A stretch of 64,000 nucleotides of DNA from Quercus robur (taxonomy: Eukaryota > Streptophyta > Magnoliopsida > Fagales > Fagaceae): positions 22,367,357-22,431,356 of the forward strand of contig NC_065545.1 in assembly GCF_932294415.1 (NCBI RefSeq), given 5' to 3'. The translations under genes were made by a program, and so were the position numbers. Below the pieces are notes generated by a model, which was given only the letters and a program-made list of their open reading frames with translations, made no database searches and was not told the origin of the DNA. Shown one piece after another: positions 11,064-22,729 of this stretch. Numbering within the stretch: position 1 is the stretch's first letter; every line of letters begins with the position of its first letter.

Positions 11064-11669
11064 ATGCCTCGTACCTCTGTCAAGGGCCAGGTCCTCGCGG
11101 ACCTAGTGGCCAAGTTCGCCGAACCCCCATTAGAAGAAGTGACAGAAGCACAACACATGGATGGAAAATCGGTTGGCATGATTTCCCAGCAGGATCCACT
11201 ATCCTGGAAAGTGTACGTTGATGGCGCAGCAAACCAAAAGGGGTCCGAGGTAGGATTAGTACTAAAATCCCCCAAGAAAATCACTATTGAGAAGTCACTA
11301 AGACTGGGATTCTCGGCCACAAATAACGAGGCTGAGTATGAGGCCCTGCTAATGGGAATGACCATGGTTCAGAAAATGAGCGAGAAGGCGATAGAGATGT
11401 TCTCGGACTCAAGATTAGTCGTTGGCCAAGTAAAAGGAGAATTTGAGGCGAGGGACGAAAGAATGCAAAGGTACTTAAGTCAGGTGGGACACCTACAGTC
11501 AGGATTCGAATCTTTCAACTTGTTGCACTTCCCCAGAAGTGGAAACACCCATGCTGACTCCCTGGCCATGCTTGCTACCTCCTCGATACAAGGTCTTCCT
11601 CGGGTCATCCTTGTGGAAGATTTGTACAAACCAGCAGGGGTCGAGAAAGAAATGATCCATGTTCACTAA
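11064..11669 (+). pseudogene. Element 1 second (archaeal-type) RNase H
   Basis: An open segment of 201 codons with WKVYVDGAAN (11207-11236), NNEAEYEALLMG near 11325-11360 and FSDSRLVVGQ near 11400-11430. These are the D, E and D acidic positions of an RNase HI fold. A second RNase H placed between the pol RNase H and integrase is a mark of Tat-type plant elements. The frame ends in a stop at 11667-11669. Confidence 0.8.
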
Positions 11670-11675
11670 GTCAGG

Positions 11676-12926
11676 GTGGGGCCTAGCTGGATGGACCCCA
11701 TAATATCATTCTTGAAGGACGACATCCTGCTTGAGGAAAAATCAGAAGCAATAAAGGTGCGTAGGAAGGCTCCTCGATTCTGGCTGTCTGAGGACCAAAA
11801 GTTATACAAACGCTCATTTTCTAGGCCCTACTTGTTGTGCATACACCCTAAAGCAACAGAATTACTGCTAGAAGAGCTACACGAGGGGATCTATGGGAGC
11901 CACACTGGAGGTAGATCTTTGGCACACAAGGTCATCACTCAAAACTACCGGTGGCCAAAAATGCAAAAGGAAACACAGGAATACGTAAAGAAATGCGATC
12001 AATGTCAAAGGTTCGCGCCAAACATGCATCAACCGGGAGGAGTCCTTAATCCTCTATCCAGCCCTTGGTCGTTTGTGCACTAGGGCTTAGACATCGTAGG
12101 CCCTTTCCCCAAAGCAGCAGGGAACAAGAGATACCTACTAGTCGGCACAGACTACTTCACCAAATGGGTAGAAGTTGAGCCCTTGGCAAACATCAGGGAT
12201 GTGGATGCCAAGAAGTTTGTATGGAAAAAAATTGTCACCCGATTCGGAGTCCCTCATACCCTCATCTTGGACAACGGCCTTCAATTCAATAGCAAATCTT
12301 TCAGGAGATACTGCTGTGACTTGGGAATCAAGAACAGATACTTTACCCCAGCCTATCCCCAAGGGAATGGTCAAGCCGAGGCCATTAACAAGGTCATAGT
12401 GACTGGACTCAAGAAGAGATTAGACAATGCTAAGGGAAAATGGGTAGAAGAACTGCCACATGTCCTCTGGGCATACTGAACCACACCTCGCAGATCCACT
12501 GGGGAAACTCCCTTTTCGATGACATATGGCGCCGAGGCAGTTATTCCTCTAGAGAACGGCTTCCCTACACTAAGGACTAGCTCTTTCAATATGAGCAATA
12601 ATAGTGAATTACTATAAAAGAGTTTAGACTTTATTGAAGAAAGAAGGGAGAACACAATGGTTCAATTGGCATACTACCAACACAAGCTCAAGCAAGGTTA
12701 CGATGCCAACTTGAAGCTAAGGCCATTAGCTCCGGGTGACTTGGTATTAAGAAAGGTCCTAAGTACTGCAAAGAGCCCAGCATGGGGAAAGCTAAGGCCT
12801 AATTGGGAAGGACCGTACTGCATCACCTTAATGGCTGGTATAGGAGCGTATTTCTTAGAAGACTTAGATAAGTATGTAATACCACACTCTTGGAATGTAA
12901 ACAACCTGAAAAGTTACTATTATTAA
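11676..12926 (+). pseudogene. Element 1 integrase (broken)
   Basis: The zinc-binding part is intact: HEGIYGSH then CDQCQRF (about 11880-12012). The core follows with LDIVGPF, LILDNGLQF and a GQAEAINK box, the DDE triad. Stops at 12081-12083 (just before the core) and 12477-12479 split it. A C-terminal part follows at 12657-12926 with PRKVL-like and NWEGPYCI segments. Confidence 0.82.
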
Positions 12927-12974
12927 TGAAAGCTTTCTTTCAATACGTCCATTCATTGTATAAGTGCGTTGTTC

Positions 12975-13335
12975 TTCCTTTATAAGTGTTTAAACAGAAC
13001 CTTAGTCATGTCTGAAGTCCTCGGACCAAATGCTTTGGGGAAATTAATACACTATTACATTTTTTACAAGTGTTTAAACAGAACCTTAGTCATGCCTGAA
13101 GTCCTCAAACCAGATGCTTTGGGGAAATTAATACACTATTACATTTTTTACAAGTGTTTAAACAGAACCTTAGTCATGCCTGTCCTCGAACCAGATGCTT
13201 TAGGGAAATTTACTATTACGTTTTTTACAAGTGTTTAAACAGAACCTTAGTCGTGCCTGAAGTCCTCAAACCAGATGCTTTGGGAAAATTAATACACTAT
13301 TACATTTTTTATAAGTGTTTAAATAGAACGCTATT
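12975..13335 (+). repeat. Element 1 tandem array (~84 bp x ~5)
   Basis: GTGTTTAAACAGAAC recurs near 12985, 13070, 13154, 13231 and 13314. Units are about 84 bp, with one shorter unit of about 77 bp. The array lies between the end of pol and the end of the antisense gene. Confidence 0.85.
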
Positions 13336-13642
13336 GTATCAAGAGATGTGGTCAACTCGTATATGGCTGGTACTCAATTAGATCGGCCCAATAGTTACTA
13401 ACGTATTGTTATCTGTTTTTAAGTATAAGGTAGCAATGACACAACGCTATTCATGATGGTGATAATCCTCAAAACATATAAAATAAAAGTGCAAGGGATT
13501 TCTGAGATAATAAAAAAAAAATTAAATTAAAAAAAAAAAAAGAGAAAGAAAGAAAGACATTTCTATTAAATAAGATGAGTACATTATATTCAGATAAAGT
13601 GTCACCACAAAATCCCTAAGTACTACAAAAAGTTCCTAAGTT

Positions 13643-16204
13643 CTAAGCCTTCGCCCTAGGAGTAGGAGGATCTTCTTGCTGGCCTAGTTGAGAGGAAGGA
13701 GCATCCTTGGCCTTATTACTAACTTCCTTAGTCCTAGCCTCTACTTCTTTTGCCTTAGCTGCAGCAGACTTGCCCTTGGCGGCATCTTTGACTTTGGAGG
13801 GGGACTTTTTCTCCTTACCCTTGCCCTGATCTTTGGGCCCCTCGACCCCTTGTAATTGGTCACCGGTCAGGCTAGATCCCTGAGGAACCTAGGGAAGAAG
13901 GATTGCAGCTTGAGTAGTCAAATGCTGCTCCAAAGACTCAGGGGCAAGGGTAGAAGGAAGTGGAAGGCCGCTCGAGATCGCACGGATATCAGGGTGGTAA
14001 AAGGTCTTTCCCTGCTGCCTCCACTCTGAGTCTGCATGAACTCTTGCAATGTTAAAGGTTTCAACCCATGTGGCATCTTAGTATTCTGTACATGCCTCAG
14101 CTAGCTCCTCAGTTAGCCAGGCTTGTGTCTCCTCTACGCCAAGGGTATAGGCTGCTTACTTCTCGGCCTCCAATGCCTCCTTTGCTAGCTAAGCTGCCTC
14201 TTTGGCCTTCTGTAGCTCCGCCTTCAGATCCAGCACAAGTTGCTTAGAAGTGGCTAGCTCTATCTTTGTTTGATAAAGAAATTTACGCTGATCCTCGACT
14301 TAAGTCTCAGCATTCTTTAGGCCAGCCAGGGCGCTATTCCGATCCCTCTCCGAGGCGATTAGCTTGGTGGCTAGATCTTTATTCTCCTCCTTTACGGCCC
14401 CCAAATCCTTCTCGACATCAAGATGAGGGTTAGCCTCATGCCTGGCATCATTCCTAGCTCTGTTGACCCACTCCTTGGCCACATAAACCTCTTGGATAAT
14501 CTGCATAAGAACAATAATGTCATCCCTTGCAAACAGACGAGAACAAAATCTGCATACTAGTGCTAAAGTAAATAAAAAGGACGAGAATTTGGACTTACCA
14601 GAGCAAGGTCCCTTTTTAGGGACAGGAAAAGGTCGTGCTGCTTCAGCTTCCTCAAGGCCTCCATATCCTTGGGCAGGAGAAGTGGCTGCTCCAAGGACTC
14701 AGCCACATGCGCGAAATGACCTCTCTGATACTCCCTAACAGAGGCATTCCACGGAATCACAGCCCCGTCAACCTCTAGTCGAGGCGACCACACACGCTAT
14801 GCTAGGCGCACCTCGGTCTAGTTCTGCTCTTTTCGGCTGTCCACAGATGAGGACCTCTTATCCTTTGGATCCTTAGCAGTCTTTTGCTGTTTCGTACCCT
14901 TCTGAAGGGGCAACTCTCCCTCCTCAATCTCTTGCAACGGCCTTTTCTTCTTTAGGTCTCTCATCGCGTGCAGGCCTAGATCGGTAGGGAGAGGAGTGGG
15001 AGGGGGAGGAAGAGTTGCAGGAACTTGGGATTTGGGTACTTCTTATGAAGTTACCCCCTTGTACCTGAAGGCCATGTAGTCTCACAGGCTTCTCCTCTAA
15101 TTTAAGGCCATTTCTTCTTCCTCGGATTCAAAGTCAATCTGAGTAACCACCAAACTCGGAGTGTTGGCTACCAAAAGCCTGTCAATATCGGCCTTGGACT
15201 CCGAGAGTATTATTGGCCCGCCTGAAGCTTCACCTTCGTCCTCAAGGCGAAACTGGTCTATCTCGGCCGAGAGGGACAAGTGTGCAGAATTTGTCCCTTC
15301 TCTTGGAGCAATTACCTCCTGGGGAACACGCTAGATGGGCAACTGGACGGGTGGAAGATCTCCCCGAGCAAGAAATCCTGGCTTAGAGACGTCTATCCGA
15401 TTCAATCGAGGATCACCAACCTTTATTGCTTGACCTACGTCCTGGAATATACGAGATAGAGGCTCGTAGTCCAAAATTAAAGGAGCAGCCCGTAGTTGTC
15501 CATCCTCGCTTATGAATACCTCAGATCTCAGCAGTTTGTTAAGGGCCAGTACGTTCACCAGACTTAGCCTAGAAGCAATGTGGTTTTTGTCTGCAAAAAA
15601 ATCATCCGAGAAAGAAACGTTGGTTAGGACAACAAAACTATCATCCGAGAAGACAGAATATCAAGGAAACTAAACTGCGGGACCTAATCCTAATGCACCC
15701 CACCTGGATCCCTCTCCCAAGTTGGGCAGTGAAGACCGCCATGCCACTCCCCGAAGACTAGGAGGTAATTGTCCTTCATACCCTTGTTTGACTTGGAAAG
15801 GCACGATATCAGTCTGACGATGTCAGACCGGGACCTTAGGTAATACCCGTACCGGCAAGCTTATGGCACTCGTATAGGTGGACCACATCAAGCCACGTAA
15901 GCCCCAAGCCCATTTGCTTGTTAAGAGCATCTACACAACCCAATACCCTAAAGAGGTTGAGGGCGCACTGGTAAGGAGTCAGCCTGTGGTTAATGAGGTA
16001 GTCCTTAGTTACCCTACCCATGGGTAGTGTCATTCCTCCCTCCAAGAAGGCAATCATCGGAATGATAACCTCACCTACTTCTCTATCAGTAAGAATTCGG
16101 TCTGGGGCACAATATTGCAGGGCTACTCCCTGCAGAATACGGTACTTGGCCCTGAAACCCTCCATAGCGGCTGGGGAGTCTACTAAGTACTTGAACCTAC
16201 CCAT
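13643..16204 (-). pseudogene. Element 1 antisense gene, decayed (gypsy-type transposon domain plus charged tail)
   Basis: Read on the strand opposite to gag-pol. The first segment, complement(15836..16204), opens MGRFKYLVDSP and carries the region CALNLFRVLGCVD, similar in pattern to the domain in the antisense gene of element 2. A one-base loss near 15850 shifts the frame, after which YYLRSRSDIVRLISCL continues. Further pieces lie at 15331-15558, 15097-15279, 14599-14793 and 14300-14500. The last is heptad-like (EENKDLATKLIASERDRNSA), and the gene ends at about 13643 in a Lys/Ala-rich tail. A GT-AG intron is visible (donor at 14597-14598, acceptor just above 14500), and another in the leader (16205-16304). 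Family name PF04195-like is from memory; function unknown. Confidence 0.7.
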
Positions 16205-16407
16205 CTAAGTAAACACAAGGGGCACTAAAAAGTCTTTCGAAAGAAAAAAGAGCCGAGGAGGCCAGCCGAGGAGAAAACAGTCTGAGGAAGAAGTGAAAAC
16301 TTACGAAAAACGAATGAGCGATACTGCAGAGAGTTCGAGAGAAGTTGAAAGTTCTTGAAAATTTGAAAGCTTTTGCAAAATGAGGAGAGAGAAGTCCTTC
16401 AGGTGCC

Positions 16408-16414
16408 TTTTATA
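16408..16414 (-). promoter_or_regulatory. TATA box of the element 1 antisense gene
   Basis: CTATAAAAGGC on the minus strand, about 205 bp upstream of the antisense ATG, and outside the LTR. The leader between them has no ATG and contains a likely intron (16205-16304), with the acceptor TTACTTAG abutting the start codon. Confidence 0.55.
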
Positions 16415-16674
16415 GGGGGGAGAGATTAAATGAGAGTTATCTCACTCGAACTTTGAAGAAAAAGGTCCACCGTTGGATATGCGCCTCACCATCAAATTTG
16501 GGGAACAAGGCGTCGCCTGGAGCAATCAATAACGCCTTGCGAACTTCGAAAAAAACAGCAGCAATTATAAGGCACATTAAACTATACTCCCACACGTGTA
16601 AATCAAGGGATCAACTGACTTCATCTTTTGGGAATCAAAATCCCACCTTTTCTCCTCGGATAAGAGGGAAAAAC

Positions 16675-16693
16675 CAGGATTTTGAGGGGCTAT
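16675..16693 (+). promoter_or_regulatory. Element 1 polypurine tract
   Basis: The purine-rich segment TTTTGAGGGGCTATT precedes the 3' LTR start (TGTGAGG at 16694), the place where plus-strand priming is expected. Confidence 0.6.
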
Positions 16694-17461
16694 TGTGAGG
16701 ATAAGGCCCAGAATGACATGTTGGGCCTTGGGCCTTTGTTTAGGAACACTAGATAGTCCGAGGAGAAGCAAGCAAATATCAGAAGCCTCCAGTGAAAGTC
16801 TTATAAATGAGGAACGAACGGAAGGTGATCCAAAGAGGAACTCCTCCTCAAATATGATGAATGAAGCTCAAGCATGCATTCCAGCAACTAAGGTAATCCT
16901 CTAAAAAGCTCCAGCAATAGGAACGTGTCTCATGAACGTACAAGAAGGAAGAAAACTCAAAATATCTAAGGGAAAGTTGCTACCACCGCATTAAATGCAC
17001 TATAGCTACTTTTCTGGCCACATTTATGTGGAGAAGACCTCTAAACAGTGCTGCCTTGGCAAAAGCAACTCACAGAAAGCCAAAGAGGGTGTCTGATGGG
17101 ATAGGTACTCAGGTAAAGGCTCAGATGATCAATAAGTGTAGGATCAAGATAGTCTAGTGAGGGCTATATAACGTGAAAGACCCTCCTTGAAAGGGGGAGG
17201 GAAAAAACTGTAAACAAAATCTGTAATAAAGTTTTAAGAGCTAATATTCAAGAATCAGTGTTCTCGGACCAATCCGAAAGCGTTATTCCTTAACCAACTC
17301 CTTTTATCTTTCTCTTTTTAAGCATCAAAATCTATTTTTCTGTTATCTGGTTCACGAAGGCCCAGTTTTCCAACCCATTCTCTACAAATTTATTGTTTTG
17401 GGCTGTTTTGTGCCTAAGTCCATATACCCGTTGGGTTAGGAGTCCAAACCAAGTCCTTACA
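16694..17461 (+). repeat. Element 1, 3' LTR
   Basis: 768 bp, TGTGAGGATAAGG to CCTTACA. Differs from the 5' LTR at about 29 positions in the first 390 bp by eye, mostly transitions. The hairpin arms present in the 5' LTR have lost pairing here through G-to-A changes. Confidence 0.93.
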
Positions 17462-17962
17462 TCCTCCATGCTTGCAAAATTTATAGAAAATTAAAGACCA
17501 ATAGCTATGTCATCAATAAATTGTTTAAATTGCAAGTTTTTGTAATTTAAAATTATGCATAAAAGATAAGTTTATAAATCATAGAATAAATAATATCTGA
17601 TTAATACAAAACTTAACACGTGTATTATGAGCGAAAAGAACATGCAATTTAACAGTTAGATTTTCAAAATATGAAATAATATTTATTTTATTAAGTAAAG
17701 TTGTAACCTTAGGCTACAACCAATTTTGTAACTAAATTTTGTTTTTTTTTTATTCTATATATGCAATTCTTTTATTTTTTAGAATGCTTAGCTAACAATA
17801 TTCCTCTTTAAAGGTACTGTTGTTGGCAGTGACTTTCTCTATAGCATGATTCATTGTTTGCGTGCGTCTGAGAACTACCTAATAGGTCAATGTTAGCTAA
17901 CCAAGTTATTAAGTTTTACTTTCTCAAAAAAAAAAAAAAAAAAAAAAAAAGTTATTAAATTT

Positions 17963-18585
17963 TGTAAGGACCTGGGGTCAGTAACCAAGACTGACCCAGC
18001 ATTGTTGGGATAGGCCTAGCCTAGTAACCGTAATTTGTGGACATAGGATCAGTACTCGGGGATAGCTAGTAGTTGTTGAACTGGGCTTGGCCCGATGTCA
18101 ACAAAGGGGCTGGGTATGACTGAAGACTCACTAGTCAAATATGGGGTCGATAGCTGAACACTATTAGTGCCTTGGGGGAATCCACTGCCGAACACTGTTT
18201 GGCGTCTATTGTAAGTTTCAAGAAAATTTTCAAAATGGGTCAATTTACGAGGGATTCTGGGCAGAAGTGGGGGCCACGTGGGATAAGGTAGAGAAGTAAT
18301 CAGTTGAGTCTCCACTACGGGGAGACTATAAAAAAGAAGGGAGGAAGAGTGAAAAGGGGTTGACAAACACAAAGAGGAGTGTGAGATAACAAGAGAAAAA
18401 GAGAGAGAGAGGAGGAATCGAAGTGAGTAAGGATTAGGCTTATACAAAGAAGATTTGAGGATTGGGCTATCAAGGAAGCGTTTGAGACAATAACTAGTAG
18501 TAGTGTAAGGAAACCCACCAACAAATAAATTGAGAGCCTGAATTCTCCATCCCTAAAGGAAGGACCACTGGGTTTGGGTACCACA
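17963..18585 (+). repeat. Probable solo LTR
   Basis: Starts TGTAAGGACCTGGGG, ends GGTACCACA, and has a TATA-like ACTATAAAAAAG near 18323-18334. Flanks AATTT and AGTTT agree at 4 of 5 bases. No internal region follows. The start and promoter resemble gypsy LTRs, but the 3' border is a guess. Confidence 0.45.
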
Positions 18586-18589
18586 AGTT

Positions 18590-19760
18590 TTATTTTAGAT
18601 TTGATTCTGAAAAAAGAAAAAAGTTTTGTATTAGATTTTGTAGAACTATATTTGCTAAATATGATACAAAAAGATATAGTTTTAGTAGTTTTTATGTTAA
18701 ATATGTGACAAAAAAATTAAAAACTAGTTTATTTTTAAAAATATATAGTTTAGTTAATTAAAAATAATAAAAAATAAAACAAAACTGAGAACAAAAGCAA
18801 AAGGCAAAAAGCTAAAATTTTTGTAGTTTGGTATAGCTTATTTTAGGACACTTATTTTTAAAAGTGGGTATGTTTTAAAAACCTGTATCTAAACAATAAA
18901 TGAGATTTTAAAAAGTAGTACATTCTAGGCATTTTATATTAGATCTTGATAAATTAAGGTCTTCTTAGCTAGTATGAGCTGGGTTGATATTGTTGTCGGT
19001 TTTGTCTAATCCAGGGTCTTCCTAGTGCTTTCCCAAGTGATTTTATGGGGGAAAAGCTTCTTGGTTGATAGCACTAAGGAACATTGAGGTGAAGGTGCCA
19101 CCACAATATGTCTTTGTAGTTGTTCTGCCACATCTAATAGAGTAATAGCGTTTAGATTGTGTCATGCAGCTTTTACATTGCAATCCACTATGCCACATTA
19201 TTGTCCATGAATGTAACTAGTCATTGATAGGCACAATGGGCTAGTTGTTGATGACTTATTTTAAGCAAACCTTGTGTGGCCAAGGTCTCATGTCCAAAGC
19301 AATTAGGCAGGATTGGTTAGGAACCAAGACCTATGGCTGTAAGCAGCATCATACCAATGAAGAGGAGATTCGGTAATATGAACTACAAAAATAACACTGC
19401 CTCTCTGTCTTCTTCTTTTTTAATTGTAGTGTCTTGTTATTTTATTTTGAAACCTCCAATAAGTAAGATTCATGGTGGAAAGACTACATAGAAGATTAGT
19501 TTTAAGTTCACTTTTTTGAGTTTGTTTGAAGAACCATGTCTAAGGGATGCTTGCTATCAACTGAAGAATAGAGGTGTAGAGAGGCCCACAACACGAGTGC
19601 TTCATGGTTAATTCAACATGAATCTCTGTATAGTAATTGAAGTACTTAAACGAGGGATCTAGAGATCCCTCAAGAGTACTGGCTCTGTTTGTATATACGT
19701 GTTGGTGATAATGACCTCTTAGGCACTTATTAAGGGAGTCAAAAACCTTGTAGATTTTTG
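18590..19760. other. Intergenic DNA, no gene seen
   Basis: AT-rich at 18600-18960, then more balanced sequence to 19760 with no exon I can recognise. It could include decayed coding sequence or untranslated RNA, but nothing supports a call. Confidence 0.5.
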
Positions 19761-19764
19761 ACCA

Positions 19765-19877
19765 ATAAGCCATGGCTTAATTGGTACTTCCTCCTCCTCT
19801 CATAATAATGGGTTGGTGGCCAAGGTTTTGGGTTCAAGACCCATTGAGTGCATGTAATTTACCAATCCAAAAAAAAA
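19765..19877 (+). mobile_element. tRNA-derived SINE
   Basis: An RNA polymerase III A box TGGCTTAATTGG at 19773-19784, a B box GGTTCAAGACC at 19831-19841, and an A run from 19868. Total length is about 110 bp. The 5' border and target duplication are not resolved. Confidence 0.65.
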
Positions 19878-19879
19878 AC

Positions 19880-21657
19880 TTGGAGATGCTATGCCCATTG
19901 CTTTGCATACTATTCTTTTGAGGGTTACCCTGCTACCTTAGTAGTTACAACTGTCAGTGTGTTGAGGTTATTGTTTTGTATCTGGATCATCTTTGTTCAG
20001 AGGAAAAATGAAGCTGCCCTATGGAAATAATTGCCGAATACTCAAACCTAGTGGGTGGTCTTGGGAGTACAATGATTAAGGACATCGTATAGTGATGAAG
20101 TAGTGATTTGTTGTGCTACAAGTAATTGATTTTCCATCCAAAGGGTCCACTTCTACACTCCTGAATATATAAGGAATTGTGTATTAATGATCCTGTACAG
20201 CTGTTAGGCAATCAACTGGTTTGACTCAGTTTGGTAGCACCTCGAGCGTGTGCAGGTAGTCCTTCCTCCTAGCTTGTCTGCTTTGTATTTGAGTATGGTT
20301 GACAGAGTTTGAATGTTTGGTATAAAGTAGTGACATTGTAGTGGAAATTTCCAATTTGTATATTTCTTTCCTTTTTTTTTTCTTTTTTTCTTTTTTCTAT
20401 TATTGTGGCCTTAATTTTGGTGGAAGTTGAAGCCTTCTGCTATGGCATTAAATAGGATTTGTTGCTTTATTTAGGCTTTGCTTTCTTATGTGAATTTTTA
20501 GTTGGAAAGTGAGAGAGGGGAGGAGAGATGCTCTTTCTGTCATGCCTTTTGATATTAAAGAGTAATAGGAATGTACCTTTTCACCTGAAAGAAAACAAAT
20601 AACAATTAGGACAAATTTTATCTCCAAACAAGTTTGGAGAAAAATACCTCAAACCTATTATATGGAGACTCGAACAACCATCCACTTATTTAATTAATTT
20701 AATGAATCATGTGATTAATACACATGGATGGTTTTATGAATCGCCACATAATGAGTTTGAGGAAAATTTTGTCTTAAAGAACTACATTCTCTCTAATTTT
20801 TGTGTTTACATTACGTCAAAGAACAAAGGAAAGAATTCAAGATTCACATGTTATAGGTTGGTAGAGAGAATTGTATAAATAGCTACTGTACATTATAACG
20901 TATCATATTGTCCTTTGAGAGGTGGAAGAATATATTAATTTCTAGTATTGTTTAGATAACTGATTAGCTGAGCTGTTTAGATTGTAAACCAGTTGTTTTG
21001 GCAGTGTCTGCCAGTGGTATTGGGGCCTACTTTTGCATATAAACTTTGGTAATACCTTGTCTTGTTCTAATATTCTCTGCTAACATTTTTCAATTGATGT
21101 TCATTCTAATAAGAAAGTTGTCTTTAGCTAGAAATTTCATCTTGTCATGCATCCTTCTGGAGCTTAAAGTCAAAGGTTGATTTTCAAAAGGGTGAAATGA
21201 GAATATGATTCTGTAGAATTAGCAAACAGCTGTACCAATTCTCTTCAAAGTCTTAGCATTCTTGTTTCATTTAAGTAAATACTAGGAATCACATACCATA
21301 AACTTTATATCATTTCAGTTTTATTATTGGTGCATTTTTTCTATTGGGAACAAAGCATAATTTGCCATTCCCGTATCTTTCTTTTGATGCAACCACATCC
21401 TTTTATGCAATGTTGTGCTCTGTTTCTAGTAAGACATTAACATATAAAATTTTCTTATATATACAACTATATATGCTTATAGAAAACCAGAATAATCACT
21501 ATTATTTCTTTTGTCTTTTGTTTTTTTTCTTTTTTTTTTTTTTTTCTCGCAAGATTTGGACAACTAAGCCTTAAGCCACTGATTACAATCACCAAGCCAA
21601 GTCTGGGTGGTGAATACTCATTCATAATCATAAGCTAAGAAAAGGACATCTAGAAAC
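19880..21657. other. Intergenic DNA downstream of the stress-protein gene
   Basis: No gene recognised. At about 20606-20778 a segment starting TTAGGACAAATTTT and ending AAAATTTTGTCTTAA looks like a small MITE with imperfect inverted ends. T-rich runs occur near 20373-20395 and 21520-21545. Confidence 0.45.
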
Positions 21658-22725
21658 TCATTTATCATCTGTATGCTTCACGATCACCACAGGACACTTC
21701 ACATGCTTAGCACAGTAGTCACTCACACTCCCAAGAAGAGCCCTGCTAATATAAAAAGAGAAGTCATTTCTTTGATCCTAATAGACAAAGAACCCAAAAT
21801 AATAAGAATAAGGTAGAGTTCTGAGGTAATTGAAAATGATCATCATCACTCAAACAATACCATAAACTTAATGTGTATTTTGGTACCTTTTAAAAAAGCC
21901 ATATCCATGGCTTCCCATTACTAGGGTGTCAGCCCCAAGTTTGTTCACAATACTACATATCACATCCTTGGCTTCTCCACTTCCAGTTATTTTCTCCACG
22001 TTTATCTGCACAGAGTCCATCAATAACTGATCAATACTAGGAACACTTTTTCACAATATTTTTCATAACTTGATAAGGTGGTAAGTTGTCATTGAAACAA
22101 TATCATTTTCATACAACCCCAACACTAAACAACTTTTATTAGAAACCAATCACAAGAATTTATTTAAGTAGTTATGAAATTGTTTATGTCCCTGTACTTT
22201 TTGAACTAAAAAGGCTGGTGTATCAAATAAGAGAGGATTACATTGGTGCCATTGCTCCTGATGACAGATTCTGCTCTTGTCATCACTGAATTCACCAGGT
22301 CACTGCCATATTTTTCCAAGGCTGAAATAATATCACTTGAAAACACATACCCTGTAAAATCAAGTAATCTTTCTCTATTAATATGGATGCACTAAAAATT
22401 GGCCACAGAAATTACTTCTTGCAGACTAATTTTGTTGTTTCATTTCAGTTCAAATCGAGATTAAACTAAAACCATATAGTGACTTTATATTCAGTAATCA
22501 AGACTATAAAAACTTCTCTAAAGTAAGAAACAATTGCAAACCTGCAGCATCAAAGGAGGTGTATACAGGAGGTGGTGGTTTCACATAGAGAAGCACAAGG
22601 GTGTTCCTGCTATTATGAGAAACAAGGTTGCTGAGACACCATGACAAGGCATGCATGCTCTCCTTGCTCTCATCCACTGCCACCACAATCTTGCTCTCTG
22701 TGTTCTTCATATATGTTCCTTCCAT
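21658..22725 (-). CDS. Universal stress protein (UspA domain)
   Basis: A four-exon gene: complement(21658..21742, 21887..22005, 22242..22351, 22542..22725), 165 residues, with canonical GT-AG introns and matching phases. It begins MEGTYMKNTES and has the first UspA strand IVVAVDES at residues 13-20. The ATP-binding signature G-x2-G-x9-G-S is complete: GSHG at 129-132, then GS at 142-143. This places it with the ATP-binding class of small plant stress proteins, which occur as soluble dimers. Length is typical (about 160). The middle exon holds the helix DIISALEKYG and the segment VINV. No signal peptide is seen. Next Met upstream is not needed, since the first ATG fits the family start. Target process unknown. 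Confidence 0.9.
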
Positions 22726-22729
22726 TCTC

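Larger units (their letters stand above)
6162..17461 (+). mobile_element. Element 1: Ty3/gypsy Tat-type LTR retrotransposon, old and degraded
   Basis: An 11.3-kb element with LTRs at 6162-6930 and 16694-17461, flanked by the perfect 5-bp duplication TCCTC (6157-6161 and 17462-17466). LTRs begin TGTG and end in TA or CA. Order: primer-binding site, gag, protease, reverse transcriptase, RNase H, archaeal-type RNase H, integrase, an 84-bp tandem array, an antisense gene, polypurine tract, 3' LTR. The RT-RNaseH-INT order gives Ty3/gypsy; the extra RNase H and antisense gene fit the Tat lineage. Coding parts carry many stops and frameshifts and two internal duplications. The LTRs differ at roughly 5-6 percent of sites by eye, largely transitions, so the insertion is old and inactive. 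Confidence 0.93.
6045..17745. mobile_element. Host MITE interrupted by element 1
   Basis: Positions 6045-6161 and 17467-17745 are the two halves of an older repeat split by element 1. The left half reads TTTAGCTACA then TTACAAAATTGGTTGTAGC; the right half ends in its complement (GCTACAACCAATTTTGTAA), giving long terminal inverted repeats. An uninterrupted relative of the interior lies at 23721-23980 and aligns across the junction. It has no coding capacity of its own. Confidence 0.65.

Noticed and set aside
12960-13340. CRISPR-like array
   Set aside because: Units are contiguous tandem repeats without unique spacers, in a plant retrotransposon.
12969-13381. Repetitive open frames after integrase in element 1
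   Set aside because: Translation of the 84-bp tandem array; no reason to think it is protein-coding.
18049-18584. Minus-strand open frames of 132 and 89 codons
   Set aside because: Low-complexity Ser/Leu-rich translation of a purine-rich LTR-like leader; no known domain.
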